Of a DNA stretch of 64,000 nucleotides, positions 43,913 to 58,070 are shown in pieces. Position numbers and translations under genes: made by a program. Source of the stretch: Gonocerus acuteangulatus (lineage: Eukaryota > Arthropoda > Insecta > Hemiptera > Coreidae); contig OX328126.1 of NCBI GenBank assembly GCA_946811695.1, forward strand, positions 5,354,962 through 5,418,961, written 5' to 3'. Below the pieces are notes generated by a model. The model made no database searches, was not told where the DNA came from, and saw only the letters and a list, made by a program, of their open reading frames with translations. How positions within the stretch are numbered: the stretch's first letter is position 1; every line of letters begins with the position of its first letter.

Positions 43913-44868
43913 ACTCACTCACTCACTCACTCACTCACTGACTCATCAAAATTATTAGGCACTTCCCATGATGCTAGAGACTTGAAATTTTGCATGAAGA
44001 TAGATATGAAGGTGTTATTAAAGGAAAAAATCGAAAAATCGCGAAAAAATGTGTTTGACTCCGCTTCCGGGTAGGGGGCGTGCCAGTTTTGTACTTCCTT
44101 CGGAAACCCGTCATTCCGTCCGAAACCCATGATGTGGAGTATCAAATGAATTGTCTCGGTATGAAGAACCTATATTTGATGTTTTAAGAAACAATTAGAC
44201 GCATATAGGCTCGGTAAAAATCTTATACCAGCTGTCTGTCTGCATGTTTGTTCCTCTTACAAATCCGTACCGTTTGACCGATTTTGACCAAACTTGGGAC
44301 ACAGATGGGTCTTGATACGGGGAGAATCATAGGCTAGGTTAAATTGTCTATCAGCTGTCTGTTTGTTCCTTATACAAATATACACCGTTTGACCGATTTT
44401 GACAAAATTTGACACACATGTCGGTCTTTATCCGGGTAGTGCCATAGACTAGTCAAAATCGTCTATCAGCTGTCTGTCTGCATGTTTGTTCCTTACACAA
44501 ATTCACACCATTTGACCGATTTTGACCAAACTTGGCACACAGGTAGGCCTTGGTCCGGGGAATGCACTAGGCTAGGTAAAAAAGGTCTTTCAGCTGTCTG
44601 TCTGTATGTTTGTTCCTTATACAAATTCACACCGTTTGGCCTATTTTGACCAAACTTGGCACGCAGGTAGGTCTTGATACGGGAGTGTCATATTACCTAT
44701 GACGTTTTCTACTTCTTGTTCCATCGAAATGCCATCATTCCTTCTGAACCCCATCATGTGGGGTATCAAATGAATCGTCTTGGTAAGGAGAACCTATATT
44801 TGATGTTTTAAAAAACATTTCGACGCATCTTAAAAACAGTTGTGACTTCTTTCTTAAATGTAGTAAAT
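43913..44868 (+). repeat. Helitron-like tandem units, copy 2
   Basis: Same as 37985-38940, with four CAGCTGTCTGTCTG units between direct repeats. Confidence 0.6.
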
Positions 44869-44882
44869 AAAGTCGTAGGGGT

Positions 44883-45125
44883 TCACTGCATAATATACTT
44901 CAAAGCAGATACTAAGTTTTTCAAAGTCGAGTCATTTTTGTTCTTATATTTTTCTTGAAGGCCTTCTACACTTTCCCTATTGTGATCTTTATCCTCGGGA
45001 TAAGGTTCCTGTGTTTTACAGTGAATCAGTTTAGTTAAGAGAGCAATCAATTTGTCCTCTAAAGTAATGTCATTTGGAAGAGCTTCTAACTTTTCTAGTC
45101 TAGTGATTAGATGTATGTAGGTTGA
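44883..45125 (-). CDS. Unrecognised open frame, copy 2
   Basis: Identical to 38955-39197; no ATG, ends TGA. Confidence 0.35.
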   Translation of the reverse strand, partial: STYIHLITRLEKLEALPNDITLEDKLIALLTKLIHCKTQEPYPEDKDHNRESVEGLQEKYKNKNDSTLKNLVSALKYIMQ

Positions 45126-45258
45126 TTATTGGTATCAAATATCAAGCAATATGGAGAACCTTATGCAGAATCCAAAGACCCTGGTTTTATATGAAGTACA
45201 AAAGCCAGTAGGTATGCGGCAACTAAATTCTATTTAATACTTAGAAAAAAGTAATGAG

Positions 45259-45998
45259 ATCCCCAAAAAAACATAAATGTGAAATAGAGGCCAAGTTCCT
45301 GCCCCCACAAAGAAACACTCCCTTCCTCAAAAATATCCCCTCCTAAAACCCCCCAAAAACGCCTTACCATTCTACACTCCAAAAAAGTAGTATCGGTTGG
45401 TGTATTAATTCAACCAAAAATATTTGCCAATACAAGAGATGATACAAGAAATAAATGGCCAAGTTCATTACTTGGAAGACCTCATAGATACTTACTAAGA
45501 ACAGTAAAGACACTTCAACTGACCTTTAAAAACAACAATAAAAATACTTATATCCAGTTACTAAAATATCACATTCCTCAACCAGGTATATTCTTAAACT
45601 TGGCAATGTTTTTTTTTGTGCCGAAATTATCTTTAGATAAAAACTAAACATTGCCAAGTTTAAGAATATACCTGGTTGAGGAAAGTGATATTTTAGTAAC
45701 TGGATATAAGTATTTTTATTGTTGTTTTTAAAGGTCAGTTGAAGTGTCTTTACTGTTCTTAGTAAGTATCTATGAGGTCTTCCAAGTAATGAACTTGGCC
45801 ATTTATTTCTTGTATCATCTCTTGTATTGGCAAATATTTTTGGTTGAATTAATACACCAACCGATACTACTTTTTTGGAGTGTAGAATGGTAAGGCGTTT
45901 TTGGGGGGTTTTAGGAGGGGATATTTTTGAGGAAGGGAGTGTTTCTTTGTGGGGGCAGGAACTTGGCCTCTATTTCACATTTATGTTTTTTTGGGGAT
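45259..45998. repeat. Near-perfect 353-bp inverted repeat, copy 2
   Basis: Arms 45259-45611 and 45646-45998, with the same single arm mismatch as copy 1. Confidence 0.97.
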
Positions 45999-46804
45999 AT
46001 TAATTACACCGTGGGGTAAAAAATACCCCATACAACTCCCGACCTTCTCATACAACGATTAGCAGACCACTGGCCTTGTTTATATGAAGTTATGCCAGAT
46101 AAAGCACTTCCGATTATTAAGGAAGAAGGAGGGAGAAACACGCCATAGAACAAAGTGTGGGGTATTTTTCACCCCGGTGTGAATCCAGGGTTAAACGCTT
46201 AGGTTTTAAGCTTTTTTTATATATTTTAGGTCTATAAATTACAAAATTTAAATCAAATATGCTTAATATGATAATTGCTAGCTATTGGATGATTTCAAAC
46301 GACCCTGGTGAGGGCCACAGGGATGGCACGCATGAAGAGATGGCGGTCGAAGGAAGGTGGAGGGGGGAGTGAGACCGCAGATTGTGGGTTCGCTCAGGGA
46401 ACAATTATCTTAAATTCTGCATAAACACCTCTGCCTCTCTGCATGCCTCTTCTCGCCCCCCATTCCAAGCCTCTTTGTAATTCTCAACCCTTTCAGAATT
46501 ACCGGCGGACTGAATTCTTTTTACATGTGACTTGCAATTTTCTTTTTCACGCCCGGCATTTCCAGTTTTTTTCTAACTGATTGCTCTGCGTTTTTTTTTT
46601 TTTTTTTTTTTTTTTTTTCTTTTGACCAAAATTAAAACGTTTGTAATATTACGGTCAAAATTAGACTGATAAAGCTTTTTATCGTCTGTCGACATCGATA
46701 ATAAAATGCCAATAAAGTATTTCGTAGTTCAAAACGTTTTTGCGCATTTTTGGGAAATTTTCACGTAGTGAAAATAACACACAACTTAAAATTTTAAACA
46801 ATGA

Positions 46805-47112
46805 TACATTTTTATTCACAATCTACATTTTTATTCACTATCTACATTTTTATTCACTATCTACATTTTTATTCACTATCTACATTTTTATTTACTATCT
46901 ACATTTTTATTCACTATCTACATTTTTATTCACTATCTACATTTTTATTCACTATCTACATTTTTATTCACTATCTACATTTTTATTCACTATCTACATT
47001 TTTATTCACTATCTACATTTTTATTCACTATCTACATTTTTATTCACTATCTACATTTTTATTCACTATCTACATTTTTATTCACTATCTACATTTTTAT
47101 TCACTATCTACA
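46805..47112 (+). repeat. 19-bp minisatellite, about 16 copies, copy 2
   Basis: One unit longer than 40878-41166; otherwise identical, including the single TTTACTATC variant unit. Confidence 0.95.
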
Positions 47113-47452
47113 TTTTTTTTAATCACAGATAACAGATGAAAGTAACAAAACTTCATTCGACATTTTTTGACCAAAGGGAGTACATAAACTTCCAATTCAT
47201 TTGCAGAGATTTAATGCTTACTAAATGTAGAAGTGTTCCTGTAAGTATTGAATCTGTAGTCCGTTAGGGGGCTGAGGAAACAATCCCCGAGAAACCTCTG
47301 ATTCATCAAGAAAAACAGTGAAGAAGAAAGTGCGTTATTGGACCTTCAGGAAATATCTTCAATCAATAGGTTTAGTGAATTGAATTACTATTTTCTTAAA
47401 GGAAATTTTATCGTTTTTATGATGGCATAATTAGAATTTAATTATCTTGAAC

Positions 47453-47592
47453 ACTTTTAGCGCGGTTCCTCCCTCCCCCATAGGGAGGAACCCCGCTTAT
47501 AAGGTTGATCTCATGACGCAATCCAGAAGTGCCGACTAGAAAATCTTGCGTTTCAGAACCCCTAGAGACCGAAAATGATGGTGGTTCAAATT

Positions 47593-47655
<63 letters not shown>
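47453..47655 (+). repeat. Family-R left part with (TA)n, copy 2
   Basis: As 41508-41699, with five more TA. The matching right half of this family-R copy is at 48572-49225, on the far side of the Penelope relic. Confidence 0.85.
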
Positions 47656-47658
<3 letters not shown>

Positions 47659-48540
47659 ATTGATTTGTGAGACGGCTTCTCTCTCCAGCGGTGTTCTTCC
47701 TCTCCTTTGCGCAATATTTCGTCGGGTTCATCTCCGACTTCTTCGGGCTGCTATGTGTCGTCCTCGGTGGTTGTCAAGGGAATGATTTTTTCCCGGAATT
47801 TCCCTCCTTTATAGCCCTACTTCGTAGACTATGCGGGCCAATGGTAACCGCTGCTTATCCTTACTCTTGCTGAGCCATTCCCCTAGCTTATTGAGCGGTT
47901 TAAGGATAAGCAGCGGTTACAAGACCAGGGTGTTTACCTTCTACCGTGCGACTGTGGGAAGGTGTATGTAGGTCAAACAGGTAAGAAGGTGGCCACCCGG
48001 ATCGGACAACACGCTGCTGACTACAGGCTGGGGCGCACCAAAACTTCTGCGGTGGCAACACACGGAGAAGAGTGCCCCAAGCAAGTATTATTCGAATGAG
48101 CCAAGACCCTAGCCAAGGAGACCAATTTGACAAGAAGACTTATTAGAGAAGCCATAGAAATATATAAGCATCCGGTGAACTTCAATAGGGAAGATGGCCT
48201 CATCCTCCCGGACATCTGGCGGCCCATCCTTAAGAAGAGAGAGGTGAAAACAAGGACTGAAGACCAGCGCCCCACACGGACCACTGATGAACTACAGATG
48301 ACGGACGGACAAAGACAGCCCTCGAGCCCTATTGGCCCACGGACCCCCTACACCATTGGCCCGCATAGTCTACGAAGTAGGGCTATAAAGGAGGGAAATT
48401 CCGGGAAAAAATCATTCCCTTGACAACCACCGAGGACGACACATAGCAGCCCAAAGAAGTCGGAGATGAACCCGACGAAATATTGCCCAAAGGAGAGGAA
48501 GAACACCGCTGGAGAGAGAAGCCGTCTCACAAATCAATCA
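47656..48540 (+). mobile_element. Penelope-like element relic, complete ends, 885 bp
   Basis: Inverted terminal repeats of about 188 bp at 47656-47844 and 48353-48540; the outer ends are TTGATTGATTTGTGAGACGG and its complement. It encloses the GIY-YIG frame. It sits in the (TA)n of a family-R copy: family-R left half and (TA)n precede, ACATATATATATTTGTCTGC and the family-R right half follow. Confidence 0.87.
47887..48423 (+). pseudogene. Penelope-like GIY-YIG endonuclease domain, copy 2
   Basis: Same sequence as 41931-42467, with the in-frame TGA at 48097-48099 shared by both copies, so the stop predates the duplication. Confidence 0.88.
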
Positions 48541-48571
48541 TATCAACCCCAGCGAAGAAAATTAAAACAAA

Positions 48572-49225
48572 ACATATATATATTTGTCTGCTCGCTCTCT
48601 AGGTAGAAGACGAATGGTCCGATTTTGATGAAATTAGGTACAAAAATCCGTCGTCCAATTTGAAAGGTCAAGTTCGTTAACCAGCAAAATCGGTCCACTG
48701 GAAGATGGCGTTTTGGGCGAAATTCGCGGAAAAAGAAATCGTAACGCTTACATTTTTGAGTTCATAAGCTTGTAAGCACTCGTTTTATAGGCTTCTTGGG
48801 CTAGGAAAACGAATGAAACCATTTTCAAGGCGATAGCTTTAACCGTTTTCGAGAAAATTAGAAAAATAGTTTTTGAATACCGTTTTTGGTTTCGGTACTT
48901 AGAATCACGGGATTCAGTTGAAACATTTTCTGCATGTTCTACTTTCATTAAAACTAATATGTTGAAATTTGTGTTACGTTTGGAGTTAAGGAAGGGTTAG
49001 AATAAAATATGTTATTAACAGGCATAAAAAGTTTTGGTAACTTTGTATACTTTCCTTAATATCTCGAAAAAGGTTGAGAATCTTGGTAAACGGAAGAATA
49101 CCATTAGAAAGCTTACTAAATGCTCTACAAAAAAGGTTACGATAAAAGTTTTGATTAGACGATGTCAATCGGAGAAATAAGTGCTTAAATCTTTAAAGTA
49201 ATTGATTTCGCTTATTCGAACTGAT
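48572..49225 (+). repeat. Family-R right part
   Basis: TATATATTTGTCTGCTCGCT, GATTTTGATGAAATTAGGTA, AAACGAATGAAACC, GGTACTTAGAATCACGGGAT, GGAGTTAAGGAAGGGTTAG, ending AAGTAATTGATTTCGCTTAT. Completes the copy begun at 47453. Confidence 0.88.
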
Positions 49226-49705
49226 CTTTTTGTCTGTTTTTATTCCTTGATATTTTTTAACTGCTTATAGTTGGATAATGTATTTGATAATAAATCAGGT
49301 TAAGAAAAATAAGAAAAACAATTTAATCTTAGAGATATGGATTTCCAAGATATAGCTGTTCAACTGCCTAGCGGGGTCGTTCCTAGGGCGGGTTGGCCTT
49401 TCCAGGTAAGATCGTAAATAAGACCTTTCTTAAAAGTAAAGATGGAACTGTCAACTTTGGTACTCCTCTGTCTCCCGACACTTTCATTGCTGACGAAGGC
49501 TACCAATGAGTAGCCGAAACGTCATAAATATAGATTTTTTAACAAAAATCGTATTGAGGTTTCTTTAGCCGAATCCCAACCATTCCATCTTTACTTATCA
49601 CCTCGACGGCTAACTATCTAATCTTCATGCTTTCTAGAAATGTGGACCCAAAATAATAACAGCTTCTATTTTAATCATTTTAAATGAGTCTAGAGATAAG
49701 AACCG
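49226..49705. other. Spacer with a hammerhead-like / Penelope-type hairpin
   Basis: 49490-49520 reads CTGACGA, A, then stem GGCTAC-CAATGA-GTAGCC, then GAAAC. The CTGANGA...GAAA core and hairpin resemble hammerhead ribozyme motifs and the GCCGAAACGTC motif associated with Penelope-like terminal repeats. One extra A between CTGACGA and the stem departs from the canonical core. Rest unassigned. Confidence 0.4.
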
Positions 49706-53640
<3,935 letters not shown>

Positions 53641-54094
53641 ATATCATTTCGTCATCATCATAAACGACGTTTCCTCCAATAGGTGTGTGTTTCTGTTAGC
53701 TTATGTCAATAAATGACACAAACAGAACGTAACAAGAAAGGAACATGATACGAATGGCTGAATCTAATGTTTATACATTCCACATGACTCCCAACATATA
53801 GTTCAGCCGATCACATGCCCGCCATGAAGTAGTAAATAGTAAAAGCAAGCCTAGCTGAAACTATTAACCCACTTCATGATCGGATTTATTTTACGACCTG
53901 TCGCTCGGAACCAGCGGAATTCAAATCCTAGAGAAATTAACATTTCTAAATGAATGATATTAAATTCCTACATCCGTATATGAATTTCGGATGAAAATGA
54001 TAATCAGATACAATCAGAAATTTAAATTTTACGATTGTTCAGGACCTGGACAAGATTAATATTCACAAGTTTTATTTATACAACTTTTCCTTAC
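53641..54094. repeat. Inverted dispersed repeat, partner at 62396-62716
   Basis: 53715-54035 is the reverse complement of 62396-62716 at roughly 95% or better by eye (AACGTAACAAGAAAGGAACA ... CTACATCCGTATATGAATTT). It contains TTAACCCACTTCATGATCGG, a TTAACCC motif like the piggyBac-type ends elsewhere, but no paired end was established. Confidence 0.8.
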
Positions 54095-54447
54095 TCAAAA
54101 GACGAAGTACCAATATGGCGCTTGCATTTCAGGCTCGCCATATTAGAGTGACGTGTGTGAGACTTTTTGGAAGAAGATACATAGCAGCCTGCTCGTTCCT
54201 CAGCAACAGGAAGTGTTGTTGAAGAGCATCCTAGGATTTCAGGCAGTGGGCTTTTTTCGAAGCGTAAACAATGTAATTGGCTGTGGGAGCATCACAGTTT
54301 CGGGTAAAATATGTTTTCTTTGAATAGCACAAAAGTGACAGAAACCTTACGTTTAAAGATTTTTGAACTATGTAAAGAATATATATATAAATGGTTAGTT
54401 GAACCTTACACGACGAAGTACCAATTAATGGTTGATGCATTTCAGGC
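54095..54447. repeat. Unamplified relative of the 35-bp satellite, and spacer
   Basis: 54100-54200 reads GACGAAGTACCAATATGGCG, TTTCAGGCTCGCCATATTAG, AGTGACGTGTGTGAGA, then TTTTTGGAAGAAGATACATAGCAG. The sequence around the array (54411-54460 and 55290-55312) has the same order with the middle expanded. Confidence 0.7.
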
Positions 54448-55296
54448 CCACCATAATAGAATGATGTGGCCGAGATTTAGGCCCACCATAATAGAATGAT
54501 GTGGCCGAGATTTAGGCCCACCATAATAGAATGATGTGGCCGAGATTTAGGCCCACCATAATAGAATGATGTGGCCGAGATTTAGGCCCACCATAATAGA
54601 ATGATGTGGCCGAGATTTAGGCCCACCATAATAGAATGATGTGGCCGAGATTTAGGCCCACCATAATAGAATGATGTGGCCGAGATTTAGGCCCACCATA
54701 TTAGAATGATGTGGCCGAGATTTCAGGCCCACCATAATAGAATGATGTGGCCGAGATTTAGGCCCACTATAATAGAATGATGTGGCCGAGATTTAGGCCC
54801 ACCATATTAGAATGATGTGGCCGAGATTTCAGGCCCACCATATTAGAAAGATGTGGCCGAGATTTCAGGCCCACCATAATAGAATGATGTGGCCGAGATT
54901 TAGGCCCACCATAATAGAATGATGTGGCCGAGATTTCAGGCCCACCATAATAGAATGATGTGGCCGAGATTTAGGCCCACCATAATAGAAAGATGTGGCC
55001 GAGATTTCAGGCCCACCATAATAGAATGATGTGGCCGAGATTTAGGCCCACCATAATAGAATGATGTGGCCGAGATTTAGGCCCACCATATTAGAATGAT
55101 GTGGCCGAGATTTCAGGCCCACCATATTAGAAAGATGTGGCCGAGATTTAGGCCCACCATAATAGAATGATGTGGCCGAGATTTAGGCCCACCATATTAG
55201 AATGATGTGGCCGAGATTTCAGGCCCACCATATTAGAAAGATGTGGCCGAGATTTCAGGCCCATCATATTAGAATGATGTGGCCGAGATTTCTTGG
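54448..55296 (+). repeat. 35/36-bp satellite, about 24 copies
   Basis: Unit AGGCCCACCATAATAGAATG then ATGTGGCCGAGATTT, with a 36-base variant (TTTCAGG) and TAATAG/TATTAG, AATGATG/AAAGATG variants mixed along the right two thirds; the first seven units are identical. Confidence 0.95.
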
Positions 55297-55813
55297 AAGA
55301 ACATACATCGCAGTCTGTTCCATCCTTAGCTCATTATAAAATCAGTAATTTAAATTTGAGAGAACCAACAGACCTTATTCCTTAAGAAGGTTGCAATAAA
55401 AAAGACATTATCGGCATAAAAAAAAATACAAAATTTGAATTTACTGGTCTATTTCTGTTGGGTATTGAACCATACTTTTTATGAACTTCTTTGTTGCACT
55501 TGAGGTCTACTATTACATCCAGAAATTCTGACACTTTAATCCAATGCGGCCTGTATAATAAATTAGTAGCGTGACAGGCCACGAGGGGCAGATACTATAG
55601 AGGTATCTGCTTCATGACCATACGGCACACTAGGCAGATAGTGTGGTCAGTAATATGATCCGTCCCGCCTGATTCTCCCCTTTGCGGGTAACTATTAATT
55701 AATTGATTAATGGCTGAGTTGGCCTTGGGACGGTCAGGGTGGCAGAATCCAACCAATGAACGAAGACACTAGAAGATATAAATCTTAAGTGCTCTCTCGG
55801 GATTTGAACTCAG

Positions 55814-55854
<41 letters not shown>

Positions 55855-55983
55855 TTTAACGGGGGTATTTTAGTTACCTAGAAAAGTTGAAAGGTATTTT
55901 TCAAGTGTTTTTAGATGATTCGTGCTTGACTGCTTACGTGCTTTCCGAAAATGCCAAAACCAGCAAAAAAGTAAAACGATAAA
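55297..55983. other. Unassigned DNA with (TA)n
   Basis: TTGGAAGAACATACATCGCA ends the amplified repeat. (TA)n at about 55817-55850, followed by TTTTAACGGGGGTATTTTAG, a weak relative of 34797. No gene. Confidence 0.4.
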
Positions 55984-56258
55984 CGCATATATTTGAGATT
56001 GAAGCTGGTATAAGGTAGGAAGCCAAGAAGGTATCATAGCTTCTGGATCTCCGATACATTTGAGATTGAAGCTGGTATAAGGTAGGAAGCCAAGAAGGTA
56101 TCATAGCTTCTGGATCTCCGATACATTTGAGATTGAAGCTGGTATAAGGTAGGAAGCCAAGAAGGTATCATAGCTTCTGGATCTCCGATATATTTGAGAT
56201 TGAAGCTGGTATAAGGTAGGAAGCCAAGAAGGTATCATAGCTTCTGGATCTCCGATAT
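55984..56258 (+). repeat. 67-bp repeat, left block (4 units)
   Basis: Unit TATATTTGAGATTGAAGCTG, GTATAAGGTAGGAAGCCAAG, AAGGTATCATAGCTTCTGGATCTCCGA; TTTGAG falls at 55992, 56059, 56126 and 56193. Confidence 0.95.
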
Positions 56259-56812
56259 TTTTTTTTTTTTTTTTTTTTGTTTTCCATACCTCAGTAACCC
56301 TGAGGTGTGGCCGTTTATTTACTACATGCCCCATGCATTGCATATCGCATGTATTTTGTATACAATATTTTACAGTACTTAAATGATGTAATAGTTTTAT
56401 ATGTAGAAAAAAAAAGTAAACATAAATAAGATTATTAATTAGAAATTACAATTAAAAAGTTAAAATTAAACTTAATGAATGTATTAAGATGATTAAATAA
56501 ATTAATTAAACTAAGAACATTATGTGTAGGAAAATAGATTATCTGTAGAGAAAAAATAAAAAAAATAAGTAAGATTATTAATTCAAAATTACAATTAAAA
56601 AAAAAAATTAAAATTAAACTTAATGAATGTATTAAAATTATTTAATAAATTAATTAAACTGCGGACATTATATGTAGACAATAGATTATATGTAGAAAAA
56701 AAAATAGAAAAATAGATAAAATATATAAATAAGATTATTAATTTAAAAAAAAAAAAAATAAATAAATAAAAATAAATTAAACGAACGAAGTGATTCTTCG
56801 TTCGTATATCGG
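56259..56812 (-). mobile_element. AT-rich insertion splitting the 67-bp array
   Basis: Starts with a T18-20 run, so poly(A) on the minus strand. GGATCTCCGATAT lies on both sides, which could be a 13-bp target duplication or simply the array unit. Inside are AT-rich internal repeats of roughly 150 bp (GATTATTAATT...AAACTTAATGAATGTATTAA) and at the far end the palindrome ACGAACGAAGTGATTCTTCG plus TTCGT (56781-56805). Retroposon-like; family unknown. Confidence 0.5.
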
Positions 56813-57097
56813 ATGGATCTCCGATATATTTGAGATTGAAGCTGGTATAAGGTAGGAAGCCAAGAAGGTATCATAGCTTCTGGGTCTCCGATATATTTGA
56901 GATTGAAGCTGGTATAAGGTAGGAAGCCAAGAAGGTATCATAGCTTCTGGATATCCGATATATTTGAGATTGAAGCTGGTATAAGGTAGGAAGCCAAGAA
57001 GGTATCATAGCTTCTGGATCTCCGATATATTTGAGATTGAAGCTGGTATAAGGTAGGAAGCCAAGAAGGTATCATAGCTTCTGGATCTCCGATATAT
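56813..57097 (+). repeat. 67-bp repeat, right block (4 units)
   Basis: Continues the array in the same orientation with TTTGAG at 56829 and every 67 bases after. Confidence 0.95.
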
Positions 57098-57302
57098 TTT
57101 TCCATGCATGGGAATATTATTCTAAGCCGGAGGGTGTCGGAATGAGATCGGATCGGATAAAGCCTGGGGACTAAAGGAAAACAACAGCATCAGAATGTTT
57201 GGCTACTCCAACCCCTTCTCAGCACCATTTCTAGGCGTCTCTCTTCAACGGGAGGGTTGATCTAAGGATAGAATTCCTTTTAGCATTTTCCGTAGCTATT
57301 GA

Positions 57303-57303
<1 letters not shown>
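57098..57303. other. Spacer
   Basis: Nothing recognised. Confidence 0.3.

Positions 57304-57351
<48 letters not shown>
57304..57351 (+). repeat. (TA)n tract
   Basis: About 23 TA units. Confidence 0.95.
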
Positions 57352-57353
<2 letters not shown>

Positions 57354-57740
57354 AAGTGAGATGCAGAGAAGTCAAATGAAAGAGTTTATGAAAATAAATT
57401 TAAAAAGAAATGGTATATTCCGAGTTTCTGTGAAAGGGAGTCAAAATAACTGCAAAGTAAAACTTTTACCATATATATACTATTAACCAAGTGAGACGCA
57501 GAGAAGTCAAATGAAATAGTTTATGAAAATAAATTAAAAAAAAGTTTTACTTTGCAGTTATTTTGACTCCCTGTCACAGAAACTCGGAATATACCATCTT
57601 TTTTTTAATTTATTTTCATAAACTATTTCATTTGACTTCTCTGCGTCTCACTTGGTTAATAGTATATATATGGTAAAAGTTTTACTTTGCAGTTATTTTG
57701 ACTCCCTTTCACAGAAACTCGGAATATACCATCTTTTTTT
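57352..57740. repeat. Shuffled inverted repeat able to form a ~130-bp hairpin
   Basis: Segments P (CCAAGTGAGACGCAGAGAAG...), L (TTTTACCATATATATACTAT) and Q (GGTATATTCCGAGTTTCTGT...) occur as P-Q-L-P-Q'-P'-L'-Q', where ' is the complement. The strongest hairpin pairs Q-L-P (about 57412-57540) with P'-L'-Q' (57603-57732) around a Q' loop. Confidence 0.85.
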
Positions 57741-58070
57741 TAATTATGATTTAAATATATTTTTTCCTTCCCGATTCTTTCCGGAATTTTCAAATGAAAA
57801 ACAAACAAAAAAATAAATCAAAATCGGTAGCGTACGAATCGGACCTTACTCCGGAACAAAATGAACCGTGAAAAATAATACATTCAGGTAATAATACATG
57901 CATTTAGGATCAAAACTATGGAACTATTTTCAGATTTTTTGGTGATGGATCTTTTGATCTATAAATAATAATAATATCATTACAGAAATGTTTAAATAAT
58001 AAATATAAAACACTGAAGATTCAAACAGCAATAAACACTCAAACTGGGTTGTCATGCAAAAAAGTACTCA
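57741..58070. other. Unassigned spacer
   Basis: Nothing recognised. Confidence 0.3.

Larger units (their letters stand above)
42893..46193 (-). mobile_element. piggyBac-like relic, copy 2
   Basis: Same structure as 36965-40266: CTAACCCCGG at the left, GGGTTAA at the right (TTAA 46190-46193), minus-strand cysteine-rich domain near the left end. Confidence 0.7.
42483..48438 (+). repeat. Tandem duplication, copy 2 (5956-bp unit)
   Basis: Repeats 36555-42482 in the same order and orientation. It continues beyond the unit into the complete Penelope right end, so it carries the ancestral right flank, while copy 1 carries the ancestral left flank. Differences seen: T28 not T29, one extra 19-bp unit, five extra TA. 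Confidence 0.97.

Noticed and set aside
40813..47139. FLFTIYIFIHYLHFYSLST frames
   Set aside because: 19-bp minisatellite read in all frames.
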